Positions 1 through 10,834 of a stretch of 64,000 nucleotides of DNA are shown here, one piece after another (position 1 is the first letter of the stretch; every line of letters starts with the position of its first letter). The notes under the pieces are model-generated. The model had not been told where the DNA came from. It was given only the letters and a program-made list of their open reading frames with translations, and did not search any database. A program made the position numbers and the translations under genes. Origin of the DNA: Cucumis sativus (taxonomy: Eukaryota > Streptophyta > Magnoliopsida > Cucurbitales > Cucurbitaceae); contig NC_026658.2 in NCBI RefSeq assembly GCF_000004075.3, positions 1,364,001-1,428,000 on the forward strand, given 5' to 3'.

Positions 1-324
1 AACAGCATAGGGGTCTGTCCCAACCTCTTATGCCCCCCAAAACAAGCATTCTTCCCATCCCCCACTTTTGTTTATAAATGAAATGGGAAAGCAAAGGATA
101 CTCGGGTGAGATAATAAAGTGAACTTAAAAGTGTGGCTAGGTTGGCGAGACCTGAAATTCAAGAGATGTTGTAATGTGACTTTTGTAGTTTGCAAGTGAC
201 TGAAACAACTTCACTTTAGTAGTTTCAGTTCGTTTGAAGTTATTTTAGTAAGTTCTAATGTTGAAGTATCTATGTTGTCTTTGATTTTTTTTTTTCGTTA
301 ACTTTAAAAGAATATAACATGCAG

Positions 325-3300
325 GCTCGTGAGAAATTCCTGTCACTGAGAAAAGGGACTAAAAGTGACGTTGCTAGTCTTTTGGAAGAGGTCCTAAGCT
401 AACCCCAAAGTTTTAAATGTTCTCATCCCATTTTTTAAGCATAGAATTTAGTGGTATTTATTTTGCTCACTAGGTCTAATTTGGTCTTCCAGGAACTTCA
501 TAATGCAAGATCTACATTTGAGCAGGCGCGCTTTAGTCTAGTAATTTCTGCACTATACTTTGACTACTGATATATGATTCAAATTATATTTCCTAATAAT
601 TCAATTCAATATTTTATAATTTTATCCATCTTTGTAGGTGACTGCTCTTTCTAATGTTGAGGCCAAAAAAAGGTTTGAATTTTTAGAGGCGGTCAGTGGG
701 ACAATGGATGCACATCTTCGTTATTTCAAACAGGTCAGCTTTCAAATTAATTTTAGCACATTTGTTAACTGTATTGTTGTGTTCCTTCTCATCTTTTAAC
801 TTTACCTTTTAGGGATATGAATTGTTGCATCAAATGGAGCCTTATATTAATCAGGTTAGCTTCTATCTGTTTTGGGCTAAACTGAATATATTGTTTAATG
901 AGTGTCAATCATTATTATTTTTGCATCTCCCAGTTTTAGAATAACAATTAATTCTTTGTTTCTTATAAAAAAAGAACAAAAAAAAAAAAAAAAAGGAGAA
1001 AAAACAACAATTACTGAAAGGAAGATCAACAAGACAAGAGAGCTTTGTGCTGAATGTTCAATAAATTTAACTTCAAGCAAGGATATTTTGCTACATCATT
1101 GGAATAATTTTCAAATTTAGTTTGCTGAAAACCTGAGGGAACCTAATGTGATGCTGCTGCGTAGGAGGATAAAGTTAGTAGGTTTAATTGGGATTGATGG
1201 ACTGTTTTTCATGCGTTAATTCTATTTTTGGAATAACCAGCACCAAGAAAAGAAAGGGCAGTATTCAAAGTCTAATCAACAGCAAAAATGCTGTAATCTT
1301 TCTAGCCGCAAAGAAAACTTCCCGCAACCCCCTATTTTCTTCTCATTACTTGGAGAAAATAACAGAGAAAAATCCTATTTTTTTCTCCTTGAATGGAAGA
1401 CTTTTTAGTTTCTGAGGGTAGAACCATGGGGTAGATTTCTCACCACTGTTCAAGGCATGGCTAAGCTATTTTTCAGCTGATAAAGCCTTGCTCAAGTTTG
1501 AAAATATGGATGTAGACTTCTTTGTCCCCGGGAAGGGTTGGCATGCAGGAGACTTTGGCTAAGACCTGATATAACTAAACAGTGTTCAATTTGTTCATAA
1601 TGGTCTCTTGTTTAGTGGGGATGGAAATTAAGCTTTGGATAATCTGTCAACTACTGCTAATGTATGTGTTTAAGAAGGCTTCTACATTGAAAGTTAATTG
1701 TCTCAAACCATCATGAGTTGATCTAGTGTTAAAAAGAGACATAGTTTCAGTAACTAACTAAGAGGTCATGAGTTCAATCCATGGTGGCCACCTATCTAGG
1801 ATTAATTTCCTATGAGTTTCCTTGACACCCAAATGTGGGTACCTCAGTTGTGTATCTAAAGTTTTGGCAGCAGTTTTTCAGCAATTGAATTGGGAAATTT
1901 TTTACGAATCAGATGGTTTTTGGTTGGAGTCAAGATAGTTCAGCTCTTTCGTTTCGTCCTCTTGAGATGCATCTTCTTCAAGCTTCTTAAAGATTTCTTC
2001 TTTCATGGTTATAGGTTTTTTTGGTGCTCTTTTGTTTTCCCTTCCCAGCATTTCGTTTGGGTTGATTTTTTTTCTCCAGCTGCTGTTTTGGTTGTTTTTC
2101 TGCCTTGTTTGGGTTTGTTAAGCTCTTGGACCTCGTTTTGTTTGTCCAATGTATTTGGTTTCCGGTTTCTTTGTCCCTTAGAAATTCAAGCTCTTTGTAC
2201 TTGTACTTTAAGCATTAGTCTCATTTCATTATATTAATGAAGAGGCTCGTTTCCTTAAAAGAAAAAGTTTTTGGAAGAATGGAATCCTTTCCGTTATTGG
2301 TGTTGTAAGAATGGAATCCTTTCCGTTATTGGTGTTAAAATCCCAATAAATTTTATTTAAAAAAAACCATTGTAAAACATGCTGATCTATTGACCTGTGT
2401 TTTGACTTGATAAAAGATAGTTCCTTGTGAGGTAGTTTCTGGTTTCATGTTTCTCATAGAAAAGGCAGTTTATGGTTTCACACTAAATTATCGGAAACTT
2501 GACTTGGTTTAATATGTCAAGCCTCTGTCAAACAGTATATTTATATAATACTGGTGTTAAAATAACTGATGCACCTTTATTTTGCAGGTGTTGACCTATG
2601 CCCAGCAATCGAGAGAAAGGTCCAACTATGAGCAGGCAGCTCTTAGTGAACGGATGCAAGAGTACAAGAGGCAGGTTGATCGGGAGAGTAGGTGGTCGTC
2701 AAATGGTTCTAATGGTTCTCCCAATGGAGATGGTATTCAAGCCATTGGTAGAAGTTCACATAAAATGATAGAAGAAGTCATGCAATCTGCTGCAAAAGGA
2801 AAGGTCAGGAAATATTTCATTTTTGTGTCCATTTGCATTATATCACCGATTTCCCAAGGTGCAAGCAGTGTAACAAATATTTCATCTTTGGACATGAGCA
2901 TTTATCTATCTTTTTTGGGTGACTAATTTTTCTTTCCATTTTTGCCGCATGGCTTTAATTTTTTCTGTTCAACTATAATTTAGGTTCAAACCATTCGACA
3001 AGGTTATCTCTCAAAGCGTTCTTCAAACTTGAGAGGTGACTGGAAAAGAAGGTTTTTTGTTCTTGATAGCCGGGGATTACTGTATTATTATCGCAAGCAG
3101 TGTAACAAATCATCTGTGAGTAATTTATTCATGTTACCTTGTCACGAGCAGGAAGATTTTCCCCCTCCCTCTGTTAAATGGTAGTGTCTGAATTTGCTTC
3201 ATGTGTATGTGGGTTTGTAGGCGTCTCTATCACAACTAGCAGGTCAGAGGAATAGTTCAGAGCTTGGTTCTGGCCTTTTGAGCCGCTGGCTTTCTTCCCA

Positions 3301-6300
3301 TTATCATGGTGGGGTGCATGATGAGAAATCTGTAGCTCATCATACAGTAAACCTGCTCACTTCAACAATCAAAGTTGATGCAGACCAGTCTGATCTTAGG
3401 TTCTGCTTTCGTATCATATCACCAACCAAAAGTTATACTTTGCAGGTTTGATTTAGGGGCTAGTTTGAGCTGTAAATTGATGCTTCACTTCCAGAATTGT
3501 TGTATGAAGATTCTATAATTTTAAGGTTCCCTATAAATCTATTTCTGCATGTTAGTGTAGGCAGAGAGCGCACTTGATCAAATGGATTGGATTGAAAAAA
3601 TAACTGGAGTTATTGCTTCATTACTAAGTTCTCAGGCTCCAGAGAGGGTATTCACTCTGCCTTTCTTTTTGCTTGACTTTTGAGGTCTTCAAATATTAAT
3701 GTTTGAAGTTATTTGTGCAACTTTTTTATCTGCGTATCAGTGTCTTGCGGGTAGTCCCATGGGAAGTGGTCATCACAGATCTACTAGTGAGAGTAGTTCT
3801 TTTGAAAGTTCTGACTTTGATCAGACTGCGGTTGAAGAATACACATCGGAAAGAAGCCTTAGTTCCTCTCATATGGACCGCCCTTCAAGAAACTTGCAAC
3901 AGCAACGATCAGTGATGAAAATTGAGAAGCCAATAGACATACTTCGTAGAGTATGCGGGAACGATAAGTGTGCAGATTGTGGTGCTCCTGAACCTGACTG
4001 GGCATCTTTGAATCTTGGTGTTCTTGTTTGTATTGAATGTTCTGGTGTTCATCGTAATCTTGGTGTTCACATATCAAAGGTATCTTGAACTTGCTTTTCA
4101 TGCACTTTATCCAGTAGTGGTGTATCCTGTGGGTGATCTTCTACCATTAAGAAAGCATCATGCTATTATAAAAGGGCAGTGTATGCATGCGATATATGTA
4201 ATTATCTTGTAATGATTTATTAAAAATGTGAGTTAATTCCATGACAATGTTCTGAGTGGCATGAAAGCAGTATCCAAATGGCTGTTGGGTAATCTGACAA
4301 GCCTAGCATGATAAAACTTTTGTGGAACTAACCATGTAGTTGAAGAAATTCACTCAGTATTCGTGTTGTAGTTCATGTAACCAGGAGCAAATAAAACAAT
4401 CATTTGTTTCCTGATCTTTTGTCGTGTTCATAATTCTGTTTGAGTAGATGAGGTGCTAAAAAACTTGGCAGTTCCATATGTGAAATAAAGGGTTCCTAGT
4501 GGAAAGTAATGTGGGAAGAACTCATATAAATGACTGGTGCTGATGTTGCCTAAGTGGTCTTTAGGAGAATCCTCCGAGAACCAAGATTGTTAATCTTTTT
4601 ATTAGAATGAATAATGTGTTTCATATGAGAGGGGAATACACCTATTTATAGAGTTATTACGAGTGGGGATGGAAAGGAAATTATTTAGAATATTAATTAG
4701 TTATCGAGTTAACCCCTCCTTCTTACATCAGCTGTTTTACGTCAGCCCCTGTTTTTTTGTTAATCTCATTGTGGTTTTCCTTTGTGAAATGGTGTTGATT
4801 ATTGTTAACGCTTCATTGTAAATTTGTTGTACTTCTTTACCGTTAAAGGTCAATGTGTGCAGCCATAAGTAAGACAATTTTACATCACAATAGTTTGATT
4901 ACTAGCTTTCATATAATTACCTTATAATAGGGCCTTTGGTATTCATTTCACCACATCAATGATATGCTTTTGTTCCATTTAAACAGAATAGTTTTATAAC
5001 CTTTATATGATATTGCATTTATTGTCCTGTTTACAGGAAGTATGTGAATGTGTTCCTTGTTGCTTTTTAAAAGTGAAAAAAATTAACCTAGAAATTAATT
5101 GGGTTAGTACACAAGATTGCTAAAAGTAAAGCTTTTCACTCGGTGGTGCCCTTGGTTTTTGATAAAGATATTTCTGTGGTTAGTAATTCTTGTTGCTTCC
5201 TGCATTCTAAATGCTTACGGCTTACCTCTGCAATTGTGTAGGTGAGATCCCTTACATTGGATGTCAAAGTGTGGGAACCTTCAGTTATCAGTTTGTTTCA
5301 ATCCCTTGGAAATACCTTTGCGAACTCGGTTTGGGAGGAGATGCTGCAATCTAGAAGTGCCTTTCAGGTCGATCTTGTTACGGCAGGGTAAATGAACTTC
5401 ACTATTCAGTCAGTCATAAGTTTTTCAAGACAATGTTCAATATCCACTTTCATTTTATTTGGTTTTGCTAACATTCACCTATTATTTTTGTGGTGAAGCT
5501 TGTACAAGTCTGATAAACAGAATATGCATTTTATCAGCAAACCTAGTCACTCTGATCCAATATCAGTGAAGGAGAAGTTCATTCATGCAAAGGTATGATC
5601 ACAAATCTTCTAGTTTGTTCAGGTCATCAAATTTATACAAATATTTGATATTTTTTTTCTTCCTCTTAGTAGATTATCAAAAGCCATTTGTACTGGAAAC
5701 TCAACGAACTGGATAAAAGTACCTGTAAAATTTTAGTATAAGATTCTGTGTAAAACCTTTACATGTAGACTTCCTAGTTGGATGTGGCCTTAACGTGAAA
5801 AAAAATTCAATTTTCCATAAGCTAATTTCTAGAGTTTGACAAGTTCTTCAGAATGATCTGCACCTGTGTTTCCAAGAATGAGAAAATCAACATGAAACTT
5901 GATTGTTTTTTCTTCTTTTGAAACGGAAACAAAAGTTTTCTTTTCATCCGGCAAGTTCATGAGCTGGCCATTACTTGTGGGACCTGTGCAATTAAACTGA
6001 GCAAGTTAAAGAGTAAACATCTATCTAACATACACATGATTAGCTCCTGGGATACCGAATGGTAGCAAAGTTCATAACAGCTTGACGAGGTAGAAGTAGG
6101 AATAACAGCAACAATCACAAAGGCCCCTAGTGTTTCGATCCTGAGTTAAGCCAAAATTTCTCAGTTTTGGATTTCTGAGTGTATTTCAGGCAATTGTATC
6201 ATTTTCTGTAAATACAGAATCCGAATCTCATTATTAATACAATCATCTTTTTGTACATCAACAATAATATCCTTTTATTTACAGCAACTTCTTGATTTTG

Positions 6301-7168
6301 AAAATAAATGATGTTGCAATCCTGTCATTTATGATGCAACTCGTAAGCGGTATCTGCATTAAGATTACTTAAGCAAATATTGATGTTTGAAATTAGGTAA
6401 CTAGTGCTCTATCACTTGTATTGGTTTTGAAGTTAAATGAATTCATGGTTATCACTTCTCTTGAATGGCAGTATGCAGAAAAGGCTTTCGTTCGGAAACC
6501 AAAGGAAATTCAATATCCACATTTAGTGGCGCAACAGATATGGGATGGTGTACGCTCAAATGACAAAAAAGCCGTTTATCGTCACATCATAAACTCAGAA
6601 GCAGATGTAAATGCAGTGTATAAGCAAGTGCCATGTGGCTCCTTAACTCTTGCTAAAGTAATGTTAATGCAGGAGCCAACTGGCCTTGAGCAACATAATT
6701 ACAAAGGCAGTGATTTTGTTGAGAGATCAACGAGCTCTTCGATTTCAGAAGGTACAAGTGAAGGCCAAGCTATGGAGGGTCTAGATGGCTGCACACTCCT
6801 ACATCTCGCTTGTGAAACTGGAGACATTGGTATGCTCGAGCTCCTTCTACAATGTGGGGCAAATGTTAATGCCATTGACTCTCGACGTCAATCGGCACTC
6901 CATCACTGTATCACTAAAGGAAGAACTGCACTTGCCAGATTGCTTCTTTCCAGGTAAGATAGTGATAAATGAGAAGAGATCCCTCTTTAACTTCAATTCT
7001 TTCCACCATGCGACCACTAATGGTTCTATAAAATGACTGTGTATACATTACAGGGGAGCCGATCCACGAGCAGTGAACGGAGATGGTAAAACCCCTCTCG
7101 AGTTGGCAGTAGAATTAAAATTTAATGATGTGGAGATTCTTGCTATACTATCTGATGCAAATGGATGA
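325..7168 (+). CDS. AGD3: ARF GTPase-activating protein with BAR, PH, ArfGAP and ankyrin domains, AGD3/VAN3 type; 5' end lies outside the window
   Basis: Stimulates GTP hydrolysis by ARF GTPases in vesicle traffic. The Arabidopsis relative VAN3/SCARFACE acts at the trans-Golgi and plasma membrane in leaf vein patterning (family knowledge). Visible coding exons: 325-390, 493-540, 638-733, 813-854, 2588-2803, 2984-3115, 3221-3445, 3561-3647, 3741-4079, 5242-5387, 5499-5592, 6472-6953, 7054-7168. All phases agree, giving 695 residues against about 827 in the Arabidopsis protein, so roughly 130 N-terminal residues lie upstream. The first five exons carry the end of the BAR domain, 2984-3647 the PH domain (QGYLSKRS...[10 protein letters not shown]), and 3741-5592 the ArfGAP domain. 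That domain has a CADC-x16-CIEC zinc finger near 3969-4040 and the arginine finger in SGVHRNLG. The ankyrin repeats ([19 protein letters not shown]) are in 6472-7168. AGD1, AGD2 and AGD4 are close paralogues; the recalled AGD3 sequence fits best. Confidence 0.93.
1715..2270 (+). mobile_element. SINE-like retroposon in the fourth visible ARF-GAP intron
   Basis: The left part has a tRNA-like promoter: an A-box-like GATCTAGTGTTAAAAAG near 1723, and a B-box-like GAGTTCAATCC near 1769 followed by CATGGTGGCCACC. A T-rich body follows. The right end reads ATTATATTAATGAAGAGGCTC and runs into an A-rich tail near 2255-2268. This head-body-tail order fits a tRNA-headed retroposon, and I recall similar sequences repeated in cucurbit genomes. 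Boundaries are approximate and no target-site duplication was confirmed. Confidence 0.5.
2275..2336 (+). repeat. Tandem duplication of a 32-bp unit
   Basis: The unit starting AAGAATGGAATCC occurs at 2275-2306 and again at 2307-2336 with no mismatch over the 30 bases compared. It sits just after the retroposon tail in the same intron and may have arisen during or after that insertion. Confidence 0.9.
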
Positions 7169-8959
7169 GATTGTTGTGGAGATACCAGAAAAAAGGAAGA
7201 TATTTGAAGGCACCATCAAGATATAAGTTAATGAAATTTGTAAGATAGAATGTATTTATGACTTTGGAGAGGAGGTGGGTGTTTTTTCTGTTCTTTTTCT
7301 TTTTCTTTTTCTCTCTTTCTTTCTTTTTTGGAAAAAAAATCCAGTGGGAAGTAAAATGGCAAGAGTGTTTTTGAGAGGGGTTAAAGAGAGTGGTAGGTCA
7401 GCTTGCCTGCCCTCCTGGGCAATCTTTGCAAGTTAGTCCAACAGAGTTGTATTGTTGTAAAATAGCCCCAGTTTGGCTTTGGAGTTTTTGCTGTGGCCTG
7501 ATGTGTGAAGTCAAAATAGCACAGCTTCAACTTTGAAGCCAAGCCATAAAGGGCTAATCCCTTTTGTTTCTTTTCTTTGGTTTTATTCAGTTTGCTTCCA
7601 TTTCATGGTGAAGCTATTGATGATTATTATTAATCTTTAGGGCGTTGTGTATTTGTACATTGGTTTCTTATTATTCCCTCCCTATTATTTATTAGTGAAG
7701 CCTTAGCCGTTTGTTGTATCAATATCACTTCTTATATCACTATTATGACAACATGAACACGGTTGAGAATATCTATAAATATAACAAAATATCTCAAATT
7801 AGTTGAAAAATATATATATTATTGTTTTCTTTTATGTAAATATTTGAACTCCTTGGTCGTATTGGGGAAGAAAAAGAATTAAAAAAAGGTAAAAGGAGGA
7901 TATGATATATTAACTAACAAAAAGTAAAAAGAAAAAAAAAGCAAAGTGAAAGATGAAAAGAGAGTATTATTATGTATAATTTTCAATTAATAATTAGAAA
8001 AAAGAAAGAGCAATTATTGGAGGGAAAAAGGAAAAGAAAAAGAAAAAGAAAAAGGAAGTTTTAGTGATTATGGTCAGTAATCAATATTACTTAACAAAAA
8101 GCAAAAATAAGGAAAAGCACAAATTCCAAAGACTTTGACAACCAACGGTCAGGATGTGTTTGAGAACCAAGATGGTGTTGACGTGGCTATGGGACCCACT
8201 GAAAACTCTCTCAAAAGGCGGGAACGAGAAAAACTCTGTTTTTGCTCTGTTCTCTTCTGTTCTGTTCTGTTTTGTTGTGTCGCTGAGGACTCTGAGAGAA
8301 AAAGAAGAAAAGAAAACATGGGGTCCTTCTCTTTGCTCTTGCAGCAGTTGCATTCTCAACTTTCACTCTCTGTCTCTTACATCCCTCTTTGTTTTTCAGC
8401 GTTTTCTCTCTGTTTTCCTTCATTTGGTGTTCATATTCAATCTCTCTCTCTTTGAATTTTTCTATTTTCTTCTTGTCCATTTCAGGGAGGCGGGCTCAGT
8501 TTGTGTGTTTTGTCTTTGTTAATGGAGTTTTGGAGTCGATTTTTTCATTTGGTTATCTGAAACTTTCCAATTCTTCCCCATATTTTGTTGTTTTCCTTTC
8601 TGGGTCTCTCGCTTTTGTTATTGGAAATAGCTACAGAAAGTGTGGGTGTTGTTTATTCAATGGTGAGAGTAGCAGATTCTCATTTGACTGGTCTCTCATT
8701 CCCATTACGGATCAATTTCTCTAGTGCTCTGCTTCCTAATTTTGATTCTTTTGAGTCTTCCCACCGAAGATTTTTCTCCTCTGTTTGATATTCCCTTGCA
8801 TTTTAGCCACTTCCTCCAATGAATCCATGGCCACGTCTCCTTCAACTTGAGGGACTTCTCCATTAGCTTCGCTTCCCAGTTTTGAGTTTCGAATATTTTT
8901 CTCATTATTATGTAGGAATTGAATGAAGAAGCCTTGTTTGGAATTATTTTGGTTTTCAA
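7169..8959. other. Gap between ARF-GAP and CORYNE: 3' UTR, spacer and CORYNE leader
   Basis: The ARF-GAP 3' UTR probably runs to about 7600-7680. An A-rich spacer follows (7850-8110). From about 8200 the plus strand becomes pyrimidine-rich, with CTGTT and TCTCTC runs, as is common in plant 5' leaders, so the CORYNE transcript may begin in that area. Short open frames here lack any family signal. No RNA gene was seen. Confidence 0.5.
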
Positions 8960-10834
8960 ATGGGGAAGAAAAGATATACCGTTAAGTTTATGATTCACTT
9001 ACTGTTAGTATTCTCTTTTCTCCATCTCTCCGACGCAAAATGCCAGGAAAGAACAAGCAATCACTTCGCTTCTTCAGGACCGCCATTGCCAACAACATCA
9101 TCAACACCAACAAGCTCTCCACAGTTCAAAAATGGCGTCCGAAGAATCATCTTCAGTGTTCTATTAGGTGTAGTTACAGGCTTAATGGGCTCCTTTCTTT
9201 TTGCTTGTTTAATCCGCAGCTTCGTCCGTTACCTAAACAAAACTCCAATTCTCAAAGGCCCTGTCATATTCTCCCCCATAATCGACCCTAAAACCCTCCA
9301 TCTCGCCCTCAGAAATGAAAATCAGCTTCTGGGGTCCAATCCCCATGGGAAATACTACAGGACCATTCTAGACAACGGGCTGACGATCGCCGTGAAACGG
9401 CTCGAAGGGTCCGAGAACACGGCAAGGAAGTCGGAGAAGAGGCAAACACAGCTGCAACTTGAGAGGCTGGCCAGGCTTAGACATAGGAATCTGATGAGCT
9501 TAAGGGCTTATGTTGGGGAAGGAGAAGGAGTGTGGTTGGTTTATGATTATGTGGGAACAGGAAGCCTTGAGGATGTGATGAAGAGAGTGAGGGAGAATGA
9601 AGTAAGGTTGGGATGGGAAATTAGGCTTGGTATTGCAGTTGGGGTTATAAAGGGTCTTCAGTATCTTCATTTTGAGTGTGATCCTCAGATTCTTCACTAT
9701 AATTTGAAGCCTTCAAATGTAATGTTGGATGGTGAGTATGAACCAAGGTTGGCTGACTGTGGCTTGCCTAAGTTGTTCTCTAACTTGAACATGGCTTCTA
9801 CCTCTGCCTATACCTCACCTGAGTGCTTGCAGGACTGCAGGTTAGAATTCTATTCCTAACTAACACGTTCATTTGATACTCGTTTCATTTTGATTCATGT
9901 TTGTTCTTGTGTTTTGAAACTTCGATGTTGAAAATGTTAAACTACTGGTAAAACTTGTGATGAATGATGATGTTATAGAATTGTGATCATTGGACAGTCT
10001 GTTTTCATACTACAGCCAAGTACTATTGAATCCAAAAGGCTAAAAAGTTGAGATTTTTGTTCTCTTATTAGTACGAAAATGATTTAGTGGTTGGGATATC
10101 TTTTGGTGCTTATGCTAAAGCTTAAGATAGGAGTTTGAACCAAAGTCCTTTTATTCTTGGTATCAAATTAAACTACTATTAGAAGATGAGTTAACCTATC
10201 CCGGGGAATGGCGACTTGTGAATTAATATCCTCAAGTTTTCTTGACAAATGAAATTAAACCACTTCTAAATTCAAAAGCTTATCTGGTATTTAATTTTTA
10301 ATGCATCTTCTTTGGAAGGAAAAAGGTTTAGGCCAGGATATCTTGTTAAATGGGTAGCATATAGTACAAGAAAATTAATGCCGAAACTAGAGCAAACTAA
10401 TATCACTTTGATAAAGATACATAAGTAAGGATATTCAGAGTTACTCTCTGTTTAGAATCTTGATTGATGAGCACTTGTTTCGAAAAGTAGTTGATTCGAC
10501 TTTTGCTGTTTCAAGTTTAAACAGGTATAGCGATAAGAGCGACATCTTCAGCTTCGGGATGATTTTGGCTGTTCTACTGACAGGTAAAGATCCAACAGAT
10601 CCGTTTTTTGGAGAAGCAGCAAGCGGAGGTAGTTTAGGTCAGTGGCTAAGACATTTACAGGTTGCCGGGGAGGCACGAGAAGCGCTAGATAAGAGTATCA
10701 TAGGAGAAGAAGGGGAAGAGGATGAAATGCTAATGGCAGTGAGGATTGCTGTTGTTTGCTTATCAGAACAGGCAATAGATAGACCTTCAAGTGATGAGTT
10801 GGTACACATGTTAACCCAATTGCATAGTTTTTGA
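8960..10834 (+). CDS. CRN: CORYNE, membrane-anchored pseudokinase of the CLAVATA pathway
   Basis: CORYNE pairs with the receptor-like protein CLAVATA2 at the plasma membrane and transmits CLE peptide signals that restrain stem-cell number in shoot and root meristems (family knowledge). Exons 8960-9840 and 10525-10834, joined in phase 2, give 396 residues, close to the 401 of Arabidopsis CRN. A signal peptide covers residues 1-26. A short serine/threonine/proline-rich outer segment follows, then one membrane span at about 63-87 and a kinase-like domain to the end. Lys146 of the AVKRL motif is kept, but the catalytic HRD is HYN (246-248) and the metal-binding DFG is DCG (266-268). These changes are also in Arabidopsis CRN and mark it as a pseudokinase. 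The C terminus DELVHMLTQLHSF matches the family. The start is the first ATG that yields a signal peptide. Confidence 0.95.
9841..10524 (+). other. CORYNE intron with a possible SINE remnant
   Basis: This is the single intron of CORYNE (GTTAGA at the donor, AAACAG at the acceptor). Around 10088-10145 are a TTAGTGGTTGGG box and a GAGTTTGAACC box, spaced like the A and B boxes of a tRNA promoter. This could be a decayed SINE head; the rest of the intron is unremarkable. Confidence 0.35.

Noticed and set aside
1188..1415. Frame of 75 codons in the ARF-GAP intron
   Set aside because: Lies within a well-defined intron and has no recognised similarity.
8135..8724. Several overlapping short frames before CORYNE
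   Set aside because: Low-complexity translations from pyrimidine-rich leader sequence, with no family signal.
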